In this document: positions 9,486 through 17,519 of the stretch, piece by piece
Layout of the letters: each line of letters opens with the position of its first letter
Numbering within the stretch: position 1 is the stretch's first letter
DNA from: Nitrosomonas sp.
Lineage (GTDB): Bacteria; Pseudomonadota; Gammaproteobacteria; Burkholderiales; Nitrosomonadaceae
NCBI GenBank assembly: GCA_017994575.1
Contig: JAGOKN010000022.1
Coordinates: 1-35,573, forward strand
Direction of reading: 5' to 3'
DNA length: 35,573 bases
Notes under the pieces: model-generated
What the model was told of the DNA's origin: nothing
The model's database searches: none
Seen by the model: only the letters and a program-made list of their open reading frames with translations
Translations under genes and position numbers: made by a program

Positions 9486-10271
9486 ATGATTTCTTATAAC
9501 TCGCTGACACATAAAACAAAACTTAATATCAGCTGCTTGAGTTATAAGCTATTTCTGCTGCTAGGTCTCGCTTATTCTATGGGTTGTCACGCGCAATTAA
9601 GTAGCAGCGTGACTGGCGCCACTGATTATATTTGGCGCGGGTACTCCAAGAGTGATGGAAAACCAGTTGCACAAGCCAACATTGATTATTCCTTTAAATC
9701 AGGAATCTATCTTGGCTCTTTTGCCTCAACAGTTAATTTTGCCGACCACGCCTTCGAGAATCATTCGACTTTAGAATTTAGACCTTACCTGGGGTTTGCC
9801 TATCAGTTATCTGATGATTGGCGATTTAATACGGCTTGGAGTCGCTATATCTTCGATGGCAAAATATTTGGTCAAGCTGCTGATTACAATGAATTCTATT
9901 TCCTCAGTCACTTTCGTGATTTGGTCACGATCAATCTTAACTTCTCCGAAAACAGCTACAACCAAAAACACATGTCATTTAATTCTGAGATTACAGGCCG
10001 TTACCCAATTACTGATTCAATCGAAATATCCAGTACGCTTGGCTACAATAAACAGAAACAAATCCTGAGTTATGATTATCTGTACTGGAATTCCGGACTA
10101 ACGATACATTTCTCCCGTAATGTGGGCGTTGACGTACGCTACTATGGCGGCATCCACGCATCGACTAAAAATGAAGGGGGGATGATGTCGGGGGAAGGGA
10201 TGTCAGGGTGGCAATTCCATCCTCACGCAGTCGATAACCGGATTGTCTTTTCTATTACAGCCGGCTTTTAA
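9486..10271 (+). CDS. TorF/Gcw_chp-family putative outer-membrane protein
   Basis: A 261-residue exported protein. The N-terminus has a hydrophobic segment (YKLFLLLGLAYSMGCHA) ending in a plausible signal-peptidase site, then QLSSSVTGATDYIWRGYSKS. That SVTGATDYIWRGYS pattern, followed by repeated amphipathic beta strands and a C-terminal aromatic residue (SITAGF), matches the TIGR02001/Gcw_chp family of putative beta-barrel proteins. Members are predicted outer-membrane proteins of unknown substrate. A TTG one codon upstream of the ATG is also open, and neither start has a good ribosome site. It lies 93 bases before the ECF sigma gene and could be part of its regulon, but that is inference from proximity. 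Confidence 0.8.
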   Translation: MISYNSLTHKTKLNISCLSYKLFLLLGLAYSMGCHAQLSSSVTGATDYIWRGYSKSDGKPVAQANIDYSFKSGIYLGSFASTVNFADHAFENHSTLEFRPYLGFAYQLSDDWRFNTAWSRYIFDGKIFGQAADYNEFYFLSHFRDLVTINLNFSENSYNQKHMSFNSEITGRYPITDSIEISSTLGYNKQKQILSYDYLYWNSGLTIHFSRNVGVDVRYYGGIHASTKNEGGMMSGEGMSGWQFHPHAVDNRIVFSITAGF

Positions 10272-10364
10272 TTTTTTTCGAGCGATGAACTATTTACTCG
10301 TTATCAGGAATAAACGGATCGACAAACAGAAACTCATAAAAATTAGATTGATGAAGCAACCTAC

Positions 10365-10970
10365 ATGAATCATGATTCGCAAGATTTAAGAACGCGAAAA
10401 TCCTTTGGCTCGCAAGAGCAACAGGCAAAAGAACGGAATTTGATTGCAGAAACAGCGGCAGGTAATAGTAAGGCTTTTGAGCAACTGTATTTGCTTTATT
10501 TTAATCGATTGTATCAATTCATATTTCACGTCACTAGGCGCCAGGAATATATTGAAGAAATTATCAATGATGTCATGTACGTAGTTTGGGAAAAAGCAAC
10601 GACTTATAATCATACATGCCGTCCATCGACATGGATATTAGGAATTGCTTATTTAAAATCCTTAAAGAGTGCTGAACAAAACTTAATAAGAGAAGATCGG
10701 TCGGCTGAATTCGATGATGAACTGGATTATTTTCCTGATAGAGGATCTCAATGGATTTCAGAAGTGGAAGTGAACAATTGGCTTGAAGTTGCCTTTGACA
10801 AACTGTCTCCCGATCAACGTGCAGTAGTAGAAATGACATATTATCAAGGCTTGCATTACCATGAAATCTCAGAAATTATGCAATGTCCTGAGAATACAGT
10901 AAAAACCAGAATGTTTCATGCGCGAAAAATTTTATCAAAATTATTTCTAGAGCTTAATCGCAGGAGTTAA
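10365..10970 (+). CDS. ECF-type RNA polymerase sigma-70 factor
   Basis: A 201-residue sigma factor with only regions 2 and 4. Region 2 spans about residues 38-105 (AFEQLYLLYFNRLYQFIF, EEIINDVMYVVWEKA, STWILGIAYLKSLK). Region 4 spans about 140-190 (AFDKLSPDQRAVVEMTYYQG, YHEISEIMQCPENTVKTRMF, ending RKILSKLF). The unusually long N-terminus (about 30 residues) is rich in Lys, Glu and Gln. ECF sigma factors direct RNA polymerase to a small regulon and are held by a cognate anti-sigma factor, which here is the next gene, 3 bases downstream. I see no obvious autoregulatory promoter pair. Confidence 0.95.
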   Translation: MNHDSQDLRTRKSFGSQEQQAKERNLIAETAAGNSKAFEQLYLLYFNRLYQFIFHVTRRQEYIEEIINDVMYVVWEKATTYNHTCRPSTWILGIAYLKSLKSAEQNLIREDRSAEFDDELDYFPDRGSQWISEVEVNNWLEVAFDKLSPDQRAVVEMTYYQGLHYHEISEIMQCPENTVKTRMFHARKILSKLFLELNRRS

Positions 10971-10973
10971 AAG

Positions 10974-11675
10974 ATGTTATCTTCAGATACTCAAGTACCC
11001 AGCAACAATGAGCACCAGAAAGTATGGTCTCTTTTGCCTTGGTCTGTTAATCAATCTCTAGACCCTGTTGAACAAGCTATTGTAAATAGGCATGTTAAAA
11101 CTTGCATCACGTGCAGAATTGAACTAAATCAGCAGCAACAAGTGTTTGAAAACATAAGGCACACTGACCTTCTACAACAGATATCGCATGCTTCTTTTAC
11201 TCGACTGCAAAAAAGAATCGAAAAACAACCTGAACTCTATGTCTTTGCTAAACCTAATCAGCCTGAAAAAGTACTCAATCATTTCCCTTATCAGTTTTTA
11301 GGTTCTTTCAAATATGTTGCCATAGCCGCCAGCATTCTGTTACTTGCATTGCCGATTATACAAAACACAATGATTGATCAACCCGAATTGAATGCAGACT
11401 ACCGCACGCTAGCCAATCCGATTGAAAGTGAGCAAAAAAACAATATGATCCGTATAGTCTTTGCGGCCCCATCAAACTCAGAACAAATCAGTGCGATTCT
11501 GAACGATGTATCAGGTCAAATCGTTAAAGGCCCATCCCCTACTGGTATTTATGAAGTTCAAATTGGCGATCAACAAACAAATCTTCAGGAAGTCAAAGAT
11601 GCTATTTCACGCTTGCAAAATAATGCGCGCGTCATTTTTGCAGAACTGGCTCACGGATTACCTTCTTCTGATTAG
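10974..11675 (+). CDS. Zinc-binding membrane anti-sigma factor with subtilisin-propeptide-like outer domain
   Basis: A 233-residue single-pass membrane protein. The cytoplasmic part has H40-x3-C44-x2-C47 (HVKTCITC), the zinc anti-sigma (ZAS, zf-HC2) signature that clamps ECF sigma factors. A transmembrane helix lies at about residues 113-130 (FKYVAIAASILLLALPII). The outer part, about residues 158-226, runs MIRIVFAAPSNSEQISAILN, then IVKGPSPTGIYEVQIG, then a helix with LQEVKDAISRLQ, and ends ARVIFAELA. This beta-alpha-beta-beta-alpha-beta pattern resembles the I9/fervidolysin-type propeptide of subtilases; the resemblance is mine by eye. CAGGAG inside the end of the sigma gene serves its ATG, implying coupling. 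The next gene is a subtilase. Confidence 0.85.
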   Translation: MLSSDTQVPSNNEHQKVWSLLPWSVNQSLDPVEQAIVNRHVKTCITCRIELNQQQQVFENIRHTDLLQQISHASFTRLQKRIEKQPELYVFAKPNQPEKVLNHFPYQFLGSFKYVAIAASILLLALPIIQNTMIDQPELNADYRTLANPIESEQKNNMIRIVFAAPSNSEQISAILNDVSGQIVKGPSPTGIYEVQIGDQQTNLQEVKDAISRLQNNARVIFAELAHGLPSSD

Positions 11676-11684
11676 GATCATATT

Positions 11685-12998
11685 GTGATATTAAGTAAAT
11701 CAATGAAAATTTATTTGTTTTTTATCCCGTTTTTATTAGCAATACTTATTGTTTTGCCAGCCAGTGCTGAACAGGATTTTTTTGCTGATCCTCGAATGTT
11801 TAATAGTAGACAAGCCGAACGCATCATTTTGGTCACTTATACCGACAAGCATATCGATAGAATTCCAGTTGGTTCTGTTAATCAGTCGTATCGCCCGCGC
11901 GGTGATTACAGCAGCTCAACTTGGAGCAAGAGGATGGCGTCCAACATTGAGACAGATTACAAACTGACAATCCTTTCACAATGGCCCATTAAAGAAATGG
12001 GTGAGCATTGTGTAGTCTATCTGATTAACGAAGATCAGCAGATGGCTGATGTTGTCAATGCATTAGCGCAAGACGATCGCATTGATAACGTTCAAACGAT
12101 GAATACTTTCCAAGTCATGGCAAGCCAATTTAGCGATCCTTATTACCGTCTGCAAACGAATATTCATTCGATGAATCTGGCTGAAATACACAGCCGGACT
12201 ACTGGCAAAGATATAACCATTGCGATCATTGATACCGGAGTTGACACAAAGCATCCTGATTTAGAGGGGCAAATTCAACAGAGCAAAAATTTCGTTTCAC
12301 AAAAGCCAGCGGATTCTCTAAGCGATATTCATGGCACGGCAATTGCTGGTGTGATTGCAGCTAAACCAAACAATGACCAAGGTATTGTCGGCATCGCGCC
12401 TGACAGCAATCTGATTGTGCTCAAAGCCTGTTGGGGGATCAAAGCAGGCAGCTTGGAAGCAAGCTGCAATAGCTTTACATTAGCGTTAGCGATCAATACC
12501 GCTATTGCAATGAATGTTGATGTTTTGAATTTAAGTTTAACGGGACCCTATGATCCACTGTTGGCTCGATTAATCGAGAAAGCCGTGCAACAGGGAATTA
12601 TTGTCATAGCCTCGCAAACTGATAGAGAAGATGAGAAATCCGGATTCCCCGCACAGCAATCCGGTGTAATCGGAGTTCGAAGTATAAACAGCAAACTTGT
12701 ACAATCCTCCTATGAAAGCCAAACAATGACCGTATCCGCACCCGGGGAAGATATCTTAACGACCTTACCCAACGGGGCCTATGATTTTATCTCAGGTAAT
12801 TCCCTGGCCACAGCACATGTATCAGGGCTCGCTGCCTTATTGCTACAATTAAAACGCAACGTAAATAGCCAAGAGCTTTCCAAACTATTAGCAAAAGCCA
12901 ACGAGCCCTCTTTCTATAAAGTTTTCCGCAAAGCTCAACACAACAAAACGGTCAGCATCCTGTTCGAAGTGAGCAAACAACCTAAGCACCTCAATTAA
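11685..12998 (+). CDS. Exported subtilisin-like (S8) serine protease of the sigma-factor unit
   Basis: A 437-residue subtilase. The N-terminal signal peptide (MKIYLFFIPFLLAILIVLPA, cleavage near ASA-EQ) is followed by a long pro-region (about residues 45-147) ending in a propeptide-like stretch with MADVVNALAQDDRIDNVQ. The catalytic domain shows Asp183 (IIDTGVDTKHPDL), His216 (DIHGTAIAG) and Ser373 (SGNSLATAHVSGLAALLL). Two departures are seen. The strand that normally ends AAAGN reads VIASQTD, so the oxyanion-hole Asn seems to be Asp313. The canonical Pro after the nucleophile motif is Ala. I chose GTG 11685 because AGGA lies 7 bases upstream; ATG 11703 is the alternative and also leaves a good signal peptide. 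The gap to the anti-sigma gene is 9 bases. Confidence 0.92.
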   Translation: MILSKSMKIYLFFIPFLLAILIVLPASAEQDFFADPRMFNSRQAERIILVTYTDKHIDRIPVGSVNQSYRPRGDYSSSTWSKRMASNIETDYKLTILSQWPIKEMGEHCVVYLINEDQQMADVVNALAQDDRIDNVQTMNTFQVMASQFSDPYYRLQTNIHSMNLAEIHSRTTGKDITIAIIDTGVDTKHPDLEGQIQQSKNFVSQKPADSLSDIHGTAIAGVIAAKPNNDQGIVGIAPDSNLIVLKACWGIKAGSLEASCNSFTLALAINTAIAMNVDVLNLSLTGPYDPLLARLIEKAVQQGIIVIASQTDREDEKSGFPAQQSGVIGVRSINSKLVQSSYESQTMTVSAPGEDILTTLPNGAYDFISGNSLATAHVSGLAALLLQLKRNVNSQELSKLLAKANEPSFYKVFRKAQHNKTVSILFEVSKQPKHLN

Positions 12999-13270
12999 TT
13001 GAAGATGAATCGCAACGCCTATACTCAAACATTCCGAAAATAAATACTCCACATCATTCTCCATCCACTGCAGTAACTTAATGAATATCTAACGTTCATA
13101 ATGAAAGAAATTGTATTCATCGTCTGGTTCCCAAAATTCTGACGAGAAGGCTGCGGGTATCTATCAGTCCAATTGACTTCATCAAGCTGCATGGTTTCAT
13201 TGCATGAATTTAGAGTAAAATGCCAATTCATCGCGTTTATACTTTAATTCGTCTACTATTCAATGATGTC

Positions 13271-13615
13271 ATGAAAAAAATACAGGTAATACAACTATTT
13301 TTGGTTATGTTCCTGATCATGCTATCAAGCCCAGTTGCCAGTCAATTACACAGAAATTTTCCCACCGATAGCAAGCTGGGCAAACTGACAGCGGCTTCTT
13401 TTCCTCAGTTCACTATCAATGGCCAAGTCATGATGATGGGAGCGGGTGGACAGATTCGGGGGGTTGATAACCTAATTATTTTACCCAGTGTTGCGAACTA
13501 TGCTGGTATGGTCCGTTATCAACTGGATATCGCAGGTAATCTGCATCGTATCTGGATTCTAACCCAGGAAGAAGCCAATCAGGCAGAGCGCGAAGAATTG
13601 AATAAACCCCAATAG
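13271..13615 (+). CDS. Small secreted protein of unknown function upstream of miaB
   Basis: A protein of 114 residues from the ATG at 13271, starting MKKIQVIQLFLVMFLIML with a signal peptide ending near SSPVASQ. The mature part contains FPQFTINGQVMMMGAGGQI, then RGVDNLIILP and a C-terminal LDIAGNLHRIWILTQEEA. Proteins of this pattern, a secreted domain ending in a conserved RIWILT-like strand, occur in beta-proteobacteria without an assigned role. An upstream ATG at 13220 would add 17 residues before the signal peptide and is less likely. It ends 38 bases before miaB and may share its transcript. Confidence 0.7.
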   Translation: MKKIQVIQLFLVMFLIMLSSPVASQLHRNFPTDSKLGKLTAASFPQFTINGQVMMMGAGGQIRGVDNLIILPSVANYAGMVRYQLDIAGNLHRIWILTQEEANQAEREELNKPQ

Positions 13616-13653
13616 CTCAAATTGTTTAATTTTTTTATTCCAAGAATTTATTC

Positions 13654-14982
13654 GTGAGTAACAAGCTTTATATTAAAACTTTTGGTTGCCAAATGAACGA
13701 GTACGACTCGGAGAAAATGGCTGATGTCCTGCATGCTGCTTATGGCATGGAATCCACTGATGATCCGGCAGAAGCGGACCTCATTTTGTTTAATACTTGC
13801 TCAGTGCGTGAAAAAGCACAAGAAAAAGTATTTCATGACTTGGGTCGTGTCAGGCATCTGAAAGAAAGCAATCCCAATTTATTGATTGGTGTCGGCGGGT
13901 GCGTAGCCAGCCAGGAAGGCAAAGCCATTGTCAACCGTGCACCATACGTAGATGTCGTTTTTGGCCCGCAAACCTTACACCGATTGCCGCAATTAATCGC
14001 ACAACGTAAAGCGACCGGGTTGTCACAAGTCGATATTTCATTTCCTGAAATTGAGAAATTTGACCATCTGCCTCCGGCCCGCACCGAAGGTGCCACGGCC
14101 TTTGTTTCGATCATGGAGGGTTGCAGCAAATATTGCAGTTTCTGCGTGGTTCCTTATACACGCGGCGAAGAAGTCTCTCGCCCACTGGTTGACGTACTCA
14201 CAGAAATTGCCATTCTGGCAGATCAAGGCATCAAGGAAATCACGCTATTAGGACAAAATGTCAATGCTTATTTGGGTGTGATGGATGATGGCGAGATCGC
14301 CGATTTTGCATTACTGCTTGAATATTTACATGAAATACCGGGCATCGAGCGCATTCGTTATACCACGTCGCACCCCAAAGAATTTACTGCACGATTGATT
14401 CAAGCATACAACCACTTACCCAAATTGGTTAATCATTTGCACTTGCCAGTCCAATCAGGATCAGACCGGATATTGGCCGCAATGAAGCGAGGCTATAGCG
14501 TACTGGAATACAAATCCATTATCCGCAAAGTTAGAGCGATTCGTCCTGATATTTCACTCTCCTCCGATTTCATCATAGGATTCCCCGGTGAAACGGAAGT
14601 TGATTTCGAAGCCACTCTCAAACTGGTTGAAGACATGAATTTTGATGATTCTTACAGCTTCATTTACAGTCCACGTCCAGGTACGCCCGCAGCCGATTTG
14701 CAGGACGACACGCCACAGGAAATCAAACTGGAAAGATTGCATCGAATACAAGCGAAAATTAATCAGCAATCCAGAAAAATCAGTCAACAGATGGTCGGTT
14801 CGATACAGCGGGTATTGATGGAAGGTGTCTCTAAAAAGAATACTGCTGAGTTTTTTGGGCGCACAGATAATAATCGTGTCGTCAATTTAGTCAGCAGCCC
14901 TGATCAGATAGGTTGTTTCGTGAATGTACGCATTACTGAAGCACGATCACATACGTTGAGAGGTGAAATACTTGCTGAATAA
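13654..14982 (+). CDS. miaB: tRNA-2-methylthio-N6-dimethylallyladenosine synthase MiaB
   Basis: A 442-residue radical-SAM methylthiotransferase that converts i6A37 to ms2i6A37 in tRNAs reading UNN codons. The N-terminal domain has Cys12, Cys49 and Cys83 for the auxiliary iron-sulfur cluster. The radical-SAM triad is Cys157, Cys161 and Cys164 in [22 protein letters not shown]-terminal TRAM domain (from about residue 375) binds tRNA. It uses a GTG start. It leads the conserved miaB-phoH-ybeY-corC cluster. Confidence 0.98.
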   Translation: MSNKLYIKTFGCQMNEYDSEKMADVLHAAYGMESTDDPAEADLILFNTCSVREKAQEKVFHDLGRVRHLKESNPNLLIGVGGCVASQEGKAIVNRAPYVDVVFGPQTLHRLPQLIAQRKATGLSQVDISFPEIEKFDHLPPARTEGATAFVSIMEGCSKYCSFCVVPYTRGEEVSRPLVDVLTEIAILADQGIKEITLLGQNVNAYLGVMDDGEIADFALLLEYLHEIPGIERIRYTTSHPKEFTARLIQAYNHLPKLVNHLHLPVQSGSDRILAAMKRGYSVLEYKSIIRKVRAIRPDISLSSDFIIGFPGETEVDFEATLKLVEDMNFDDSYSFIYSPRPGTPAADLQDDTPQEIKLERLHRIQAKINQQSRKISQQMVGSIQRVLMEGVSKKNTAEFFGRTDNNRVVNLVSSPDQIGCFVNVRITEARSHTLRGEILAE

Positions 14983-14991
14983 TATTAGCGC

Positions 14992-15008
14992 CTCCTGCAA
15001 GGAGTTTT
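14992..15008 (+). terminator. Weak hairpin and T-run after miaB
   Basis: CTCCT-GCA-AGGAG followed by TTTT lies 10 bases after the miaB stop. The stem is only 5 bp, so it may attenuate rather than stop transcription into phoH. Confidence 0.3.
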
Positions 15009-15067
15009 ACTTGCAAAGTATCTCGACCACTGAGAGAATCACAACATCGTAACCGCATCGCCCAACA

Positions 15068-16066
15068 TTGAAACCTAAATCTATCGAAATTTCTTTCACA
15101 CCAGCCGACAATCAGCGTTTGGCAAATTTGTGCGGAGCATTGGATGAAAACCTCAAGCAAGTTGAAACAGCATTCGATGTAGCCATCTCGCGACGCGGCG
15201 AGCACTTTAGCCTAGCCGGAAAATCAGACCAGACAAAACTGGCCGCTCAGGCCCTGCGCAATTTTTATAGTCAATCACAGCATCACCTAAGCCTGGAGCA
15301 GATTCAACTTGGTTTGATTGAAGCACTCAATCCCCAAAATGCGCCTGATTCTGCTCACACCCGGACTGAGGTTACCGCCAACAAACCATCCACATCGCCA
15401 ACGTTATTGACGCGCCGCAACAATTTATATGGCCGCACCCAGCGTCAGGCACAATATCTGCAACAAATCCAGGAACACGATATTACCTTTGCCATTGGCC
15501 CTGCCGGCACAGGTAAAACCTATCTTGCGGTAGCTAGTGCAGTGGATGCATTGGAACGCGGTCTGGTATCGCGTCTGATTTTGGTTAGACCGGCGGTAGA
15601 AGCAGGTGAACGATTGGGTTTTCTGCCGGGTGATATGACACAAAAAGTTGATCCCTACTTACGTCCCTTGTATGACGCGCTATATGATCTGATGGGATTC
15701 GAAAAAACCAGCAAGCAATTTGAACGCAACACCATTGAAATTGCACCACTGGCTTTTATGCGCGGACGCACGCTAAATCAATCATTTATCATACTTGACG
15801 AGGCACAAAACACCACTCCCGAGCAAATGAAAATGTTTCTAACGCGCATGGGACTGGGTTCTAAAGCGGTAATTACCGGCGACGTTACGCAAATTGATCT
15901 GCCTAAGCACCAGAAGAGCGGATTAATCGAAGCACAAACAGTGCTTAAAGACATACGCGGGATCGCTTTCACTCATTTCCAATCAGAAGATGTCGTTAGG
16001 CACCCTTTAGTGCAGCGCATTGTTCATGCTTATGAAAAATACGATAAGCGCAAACGAGAATCCTGA
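15068..16066 (+). CDS. PhoH-family ATPase (YbeZ)
   Basis: A 332-residue PhoH-like P-loop ATPase, a partner of YbeY in RNA and ribosome metabolism. An N-terminal region (about 1-110) with a KH-like pattern (DENLKQVETAFDVAISRRGE) precedes the PhoH domain. That domain has Walker A GPAGTGKTYLA at residues 144-154, RPAVEAGERLGFLPGDM, Walker B FIILDEAQN and the conserved TRMGLGSKAVITGDVTQIDL. The start must be TTG 15068, because an in-frame TAA lies only six codons upstream and no ATG gives a full N-terminus. It is followed 12 bases later by ybeY. Confidence 0.95.
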   Translation: MKPKSIEISFTPADNQRLANLCGALDENLKQVETAFDVAISRRGEHFSLAGKSDQTKLAAQALRNFYSQSQHHLSLEQIQLGLIEALNPQNAPDSAHTRTEVTANKPSTSPTLLTRRNNLYGRTQRQAQYLQQIQEHDITFAIGPAGTGKTYLAVASAVDALERGLVSRLILVRPAVEAGERLGFLPGDMTQKVDPYLRPLYDALYDLMGFEKTSKQFERNTIEIAPLAFMRGRTLNQSFIILDEAQNTTPEQMKMFLTRMGLGSKAVITGDVTQIDLPKHQKSGLIEAQTVLKDIRGIAFTHFQSEDVVRHPLVQRIVHAYEKYDKRKRES

Positions 16067-16078
16067 TATCAATTTAGC

Positions 16079-16546
16079 ATGCAAAAATCATTCAAACTAG
16101 CTGTGCAATATGCCACAAACCATACGGAAACACCCGCACGACCACAATTTCGTCGTTGGGTAAAGGCTGCGCTCATGCAGGATGCCGAGATTGTTTTACG
16201 ACTGGTCGATGAACCGGAAGGACGTGAACTGAACCATCAGTTCCGCAAAAAGGACTACGCGACTAACGTATTGACCTTCGTCTATGACGATACGCAACCA
16301 TTAACAGGTGACATCGTACTGTGCACGCCAGTCGTCCAACAAGAAGCACAGCAACAGCATAAAAACTTGCTGGCACATTACGCACACTTGACTGTGCACG
16401 GCATTTTACATTTACAGGGCTATGATCACATTGACGAAGCTGAAGCCGCAGAGATGGAACAACTGGAAACCCAAATACTGGCGCGACTTGGCTATGAAGA
16501 TCCTTATAAAGCACATGGCGATGCACTGTTGTCTCAATCAGTATAA
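16079..16546 (+). CDS. ybeY: rRNA maturation endoribonuclease YbeY
   Basis: A 155-residue metalloprotein with the signature [11 protein letters not shown], in which His107, His111 and His117 bind zinc, plus [17 protein letters not shown]. YbeY takes part in 16S rRNA 3'-end processing and ribosome quality control. Length is normal. It sits between phoH and corC, as in most proteobacteria, 12 bases after phoH. Confidence 0.96.
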   Translation: MQKSFKLAVQYATNHTETPARPQFRRWVKAALMQDAEIVLRLVDEPEGRELNHQFRKKDYATNVLTFVYDDTQPLTGDIVLCTPVVQQEAQQQHKNLLAHYAHLTVHGILHLQGYDHIDEAEAAEMEQLETQILARLGYEDPYKAHGDALLSQSV

Positions 16547-16562
16547 AAATGATTTTAATCAG

Positions 16563-16600
16563 ACAAGCCCATTGGGTCGGCTTGTAGTGTCTTTTTCTTT
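16563..16600 (+). terminator. Possible terminator or attenuator between ybeY and corC
   Basis: ACAAGCC and GGCTTGT form a 7-bp stem with a 9-base loop, followed after a few bases by CTTTTTCTTTT. It lies 16 bases after the ybeY stop. The gap between stem and T-run weakens the call. Confidence 0.4.
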
Positions 16601-16626
16601 TAAACTCTATCAATTATCGATACAAA

Positions 16627-17475
16627 ATGGATGATCCCCCACCTAAAAGCGGTTGGCTGGAGCGACTCGGCACTTTGCTGATCCGCAAACCAGAAGACCG
16701 CGAACAACTCATCACTCTGCTACATTCCGCCTTTGAACGGAATTTACTTGACTCCGACGCCCTCAGCATGATCGAAGGCGTCATGCAAGTCTCCGAAATG
16801 CAAGCACGCGACATCATGGTGCCGCGCTCCCAGATGGATGTCGTTGATATCAGTGAAAAACCCGAAAAATTCATTCCCTTTGTCATAGAAGCTGCGCATT
16901 CGCGTTTTCCTGTCACTGAAGGTAGCGAAGATGACATTATCGGTATTTTGTTAGCCAAAGATCTATTACGCTACTATGCAGATGAAGATGAATTCAACAT
17001 TCGCGATATGCTGCGTCCCGCCGTTTTCATTCCGGAATCCAAACGACTGAACGTACTGTTGAAGGATTTTCGCAGCAATCGCAATCATATGGCCATTGTC
17101 GTAAATGAATATGGCGGCGTGGCCGGTCTGGTAACGATTGAAGATGTACTGGAGCAAATTGTCGGTGAGATTGAGGATGAGTATGATTTTGATGAGGAAG
17201 AGGACAATATCGTCACTGAATCAGACGGACTCTATCGCGTTAAAGCGATTACCGAAATTGATAACTTCAATGAAGTGCTCGACGCGAACTTTAGCAGCGA
17301 TGACTTTGATACCATCGGCGGCTTGGTTCTCAATAAATTTGGCCGCTTACCAGAGCGCGGTGAATCGGTCATCATTGATCATTTTAAATTTACGGTGCAA
17401 CGTGCCGACAGCCGCCGATTGCATATGCTCAAGGTTGAAAGAATCGCAGCAACGCCTGAAACAGTTGCAGAATAG
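16627..17475 (+). CDS. CorC/YbeX-type CBS-domain protein
   Basis: A 282-residue soluble protein lacking the DUF21 membrane domain of longer relatives. It has two CBS domains (about 65-125, with MVPRSQMDVVD, and 130-185, with HMAIVVNEYGGVAGLVTIED) followed by a CorC_HlyC transporter-associated domain (about 200-275) containing DFDTIGGLVLNKFGRLPERG. CorC/YbeX has been linked to magnesium and cobalt efflux and to ribosome homeostasis. In many genomes lnt follows this gene; here recJ follows instead. Confidence 0.93.
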   Translation: MDDPPPKSGWLERLGTLLIRKPEDREQLITLLHSAFERNLLDSDALSMIEGVMQVSEMQARDIMVPRSQMDVVDISEKPEKFIPFVIEAAHSRFPVTEGSEDDIIGILLAKDLLRYYADEDEFNIRDMLRPAVFIPESKRLNVLLKDFRSNRNHMAIVVNEYGGVAGLVTIEDVLEQIVGEIEDEYDFDEEEDNIVTESDGLYRVKAITEIDNFNEVLDANFSSDDFDTIGGLVLNKFGRLPERGESVIIDHFKFTVQRADSRRLHMLKVERIAATPETVAE

Positions 17476-17519
17476 GCCATTGGTTTGCTGCACACCTTCC
17501 ACAACCTATCGCCCGGCAC

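Noticed and set aside
13025-13231. 68-codon minus-strand frame between the subtilase and the secreted protein
   Set aside because: Residue composition is unusual (many Trp, Asn and Met), it overlaps the probable upstream region of the next gene, and no ribosome site is evident.
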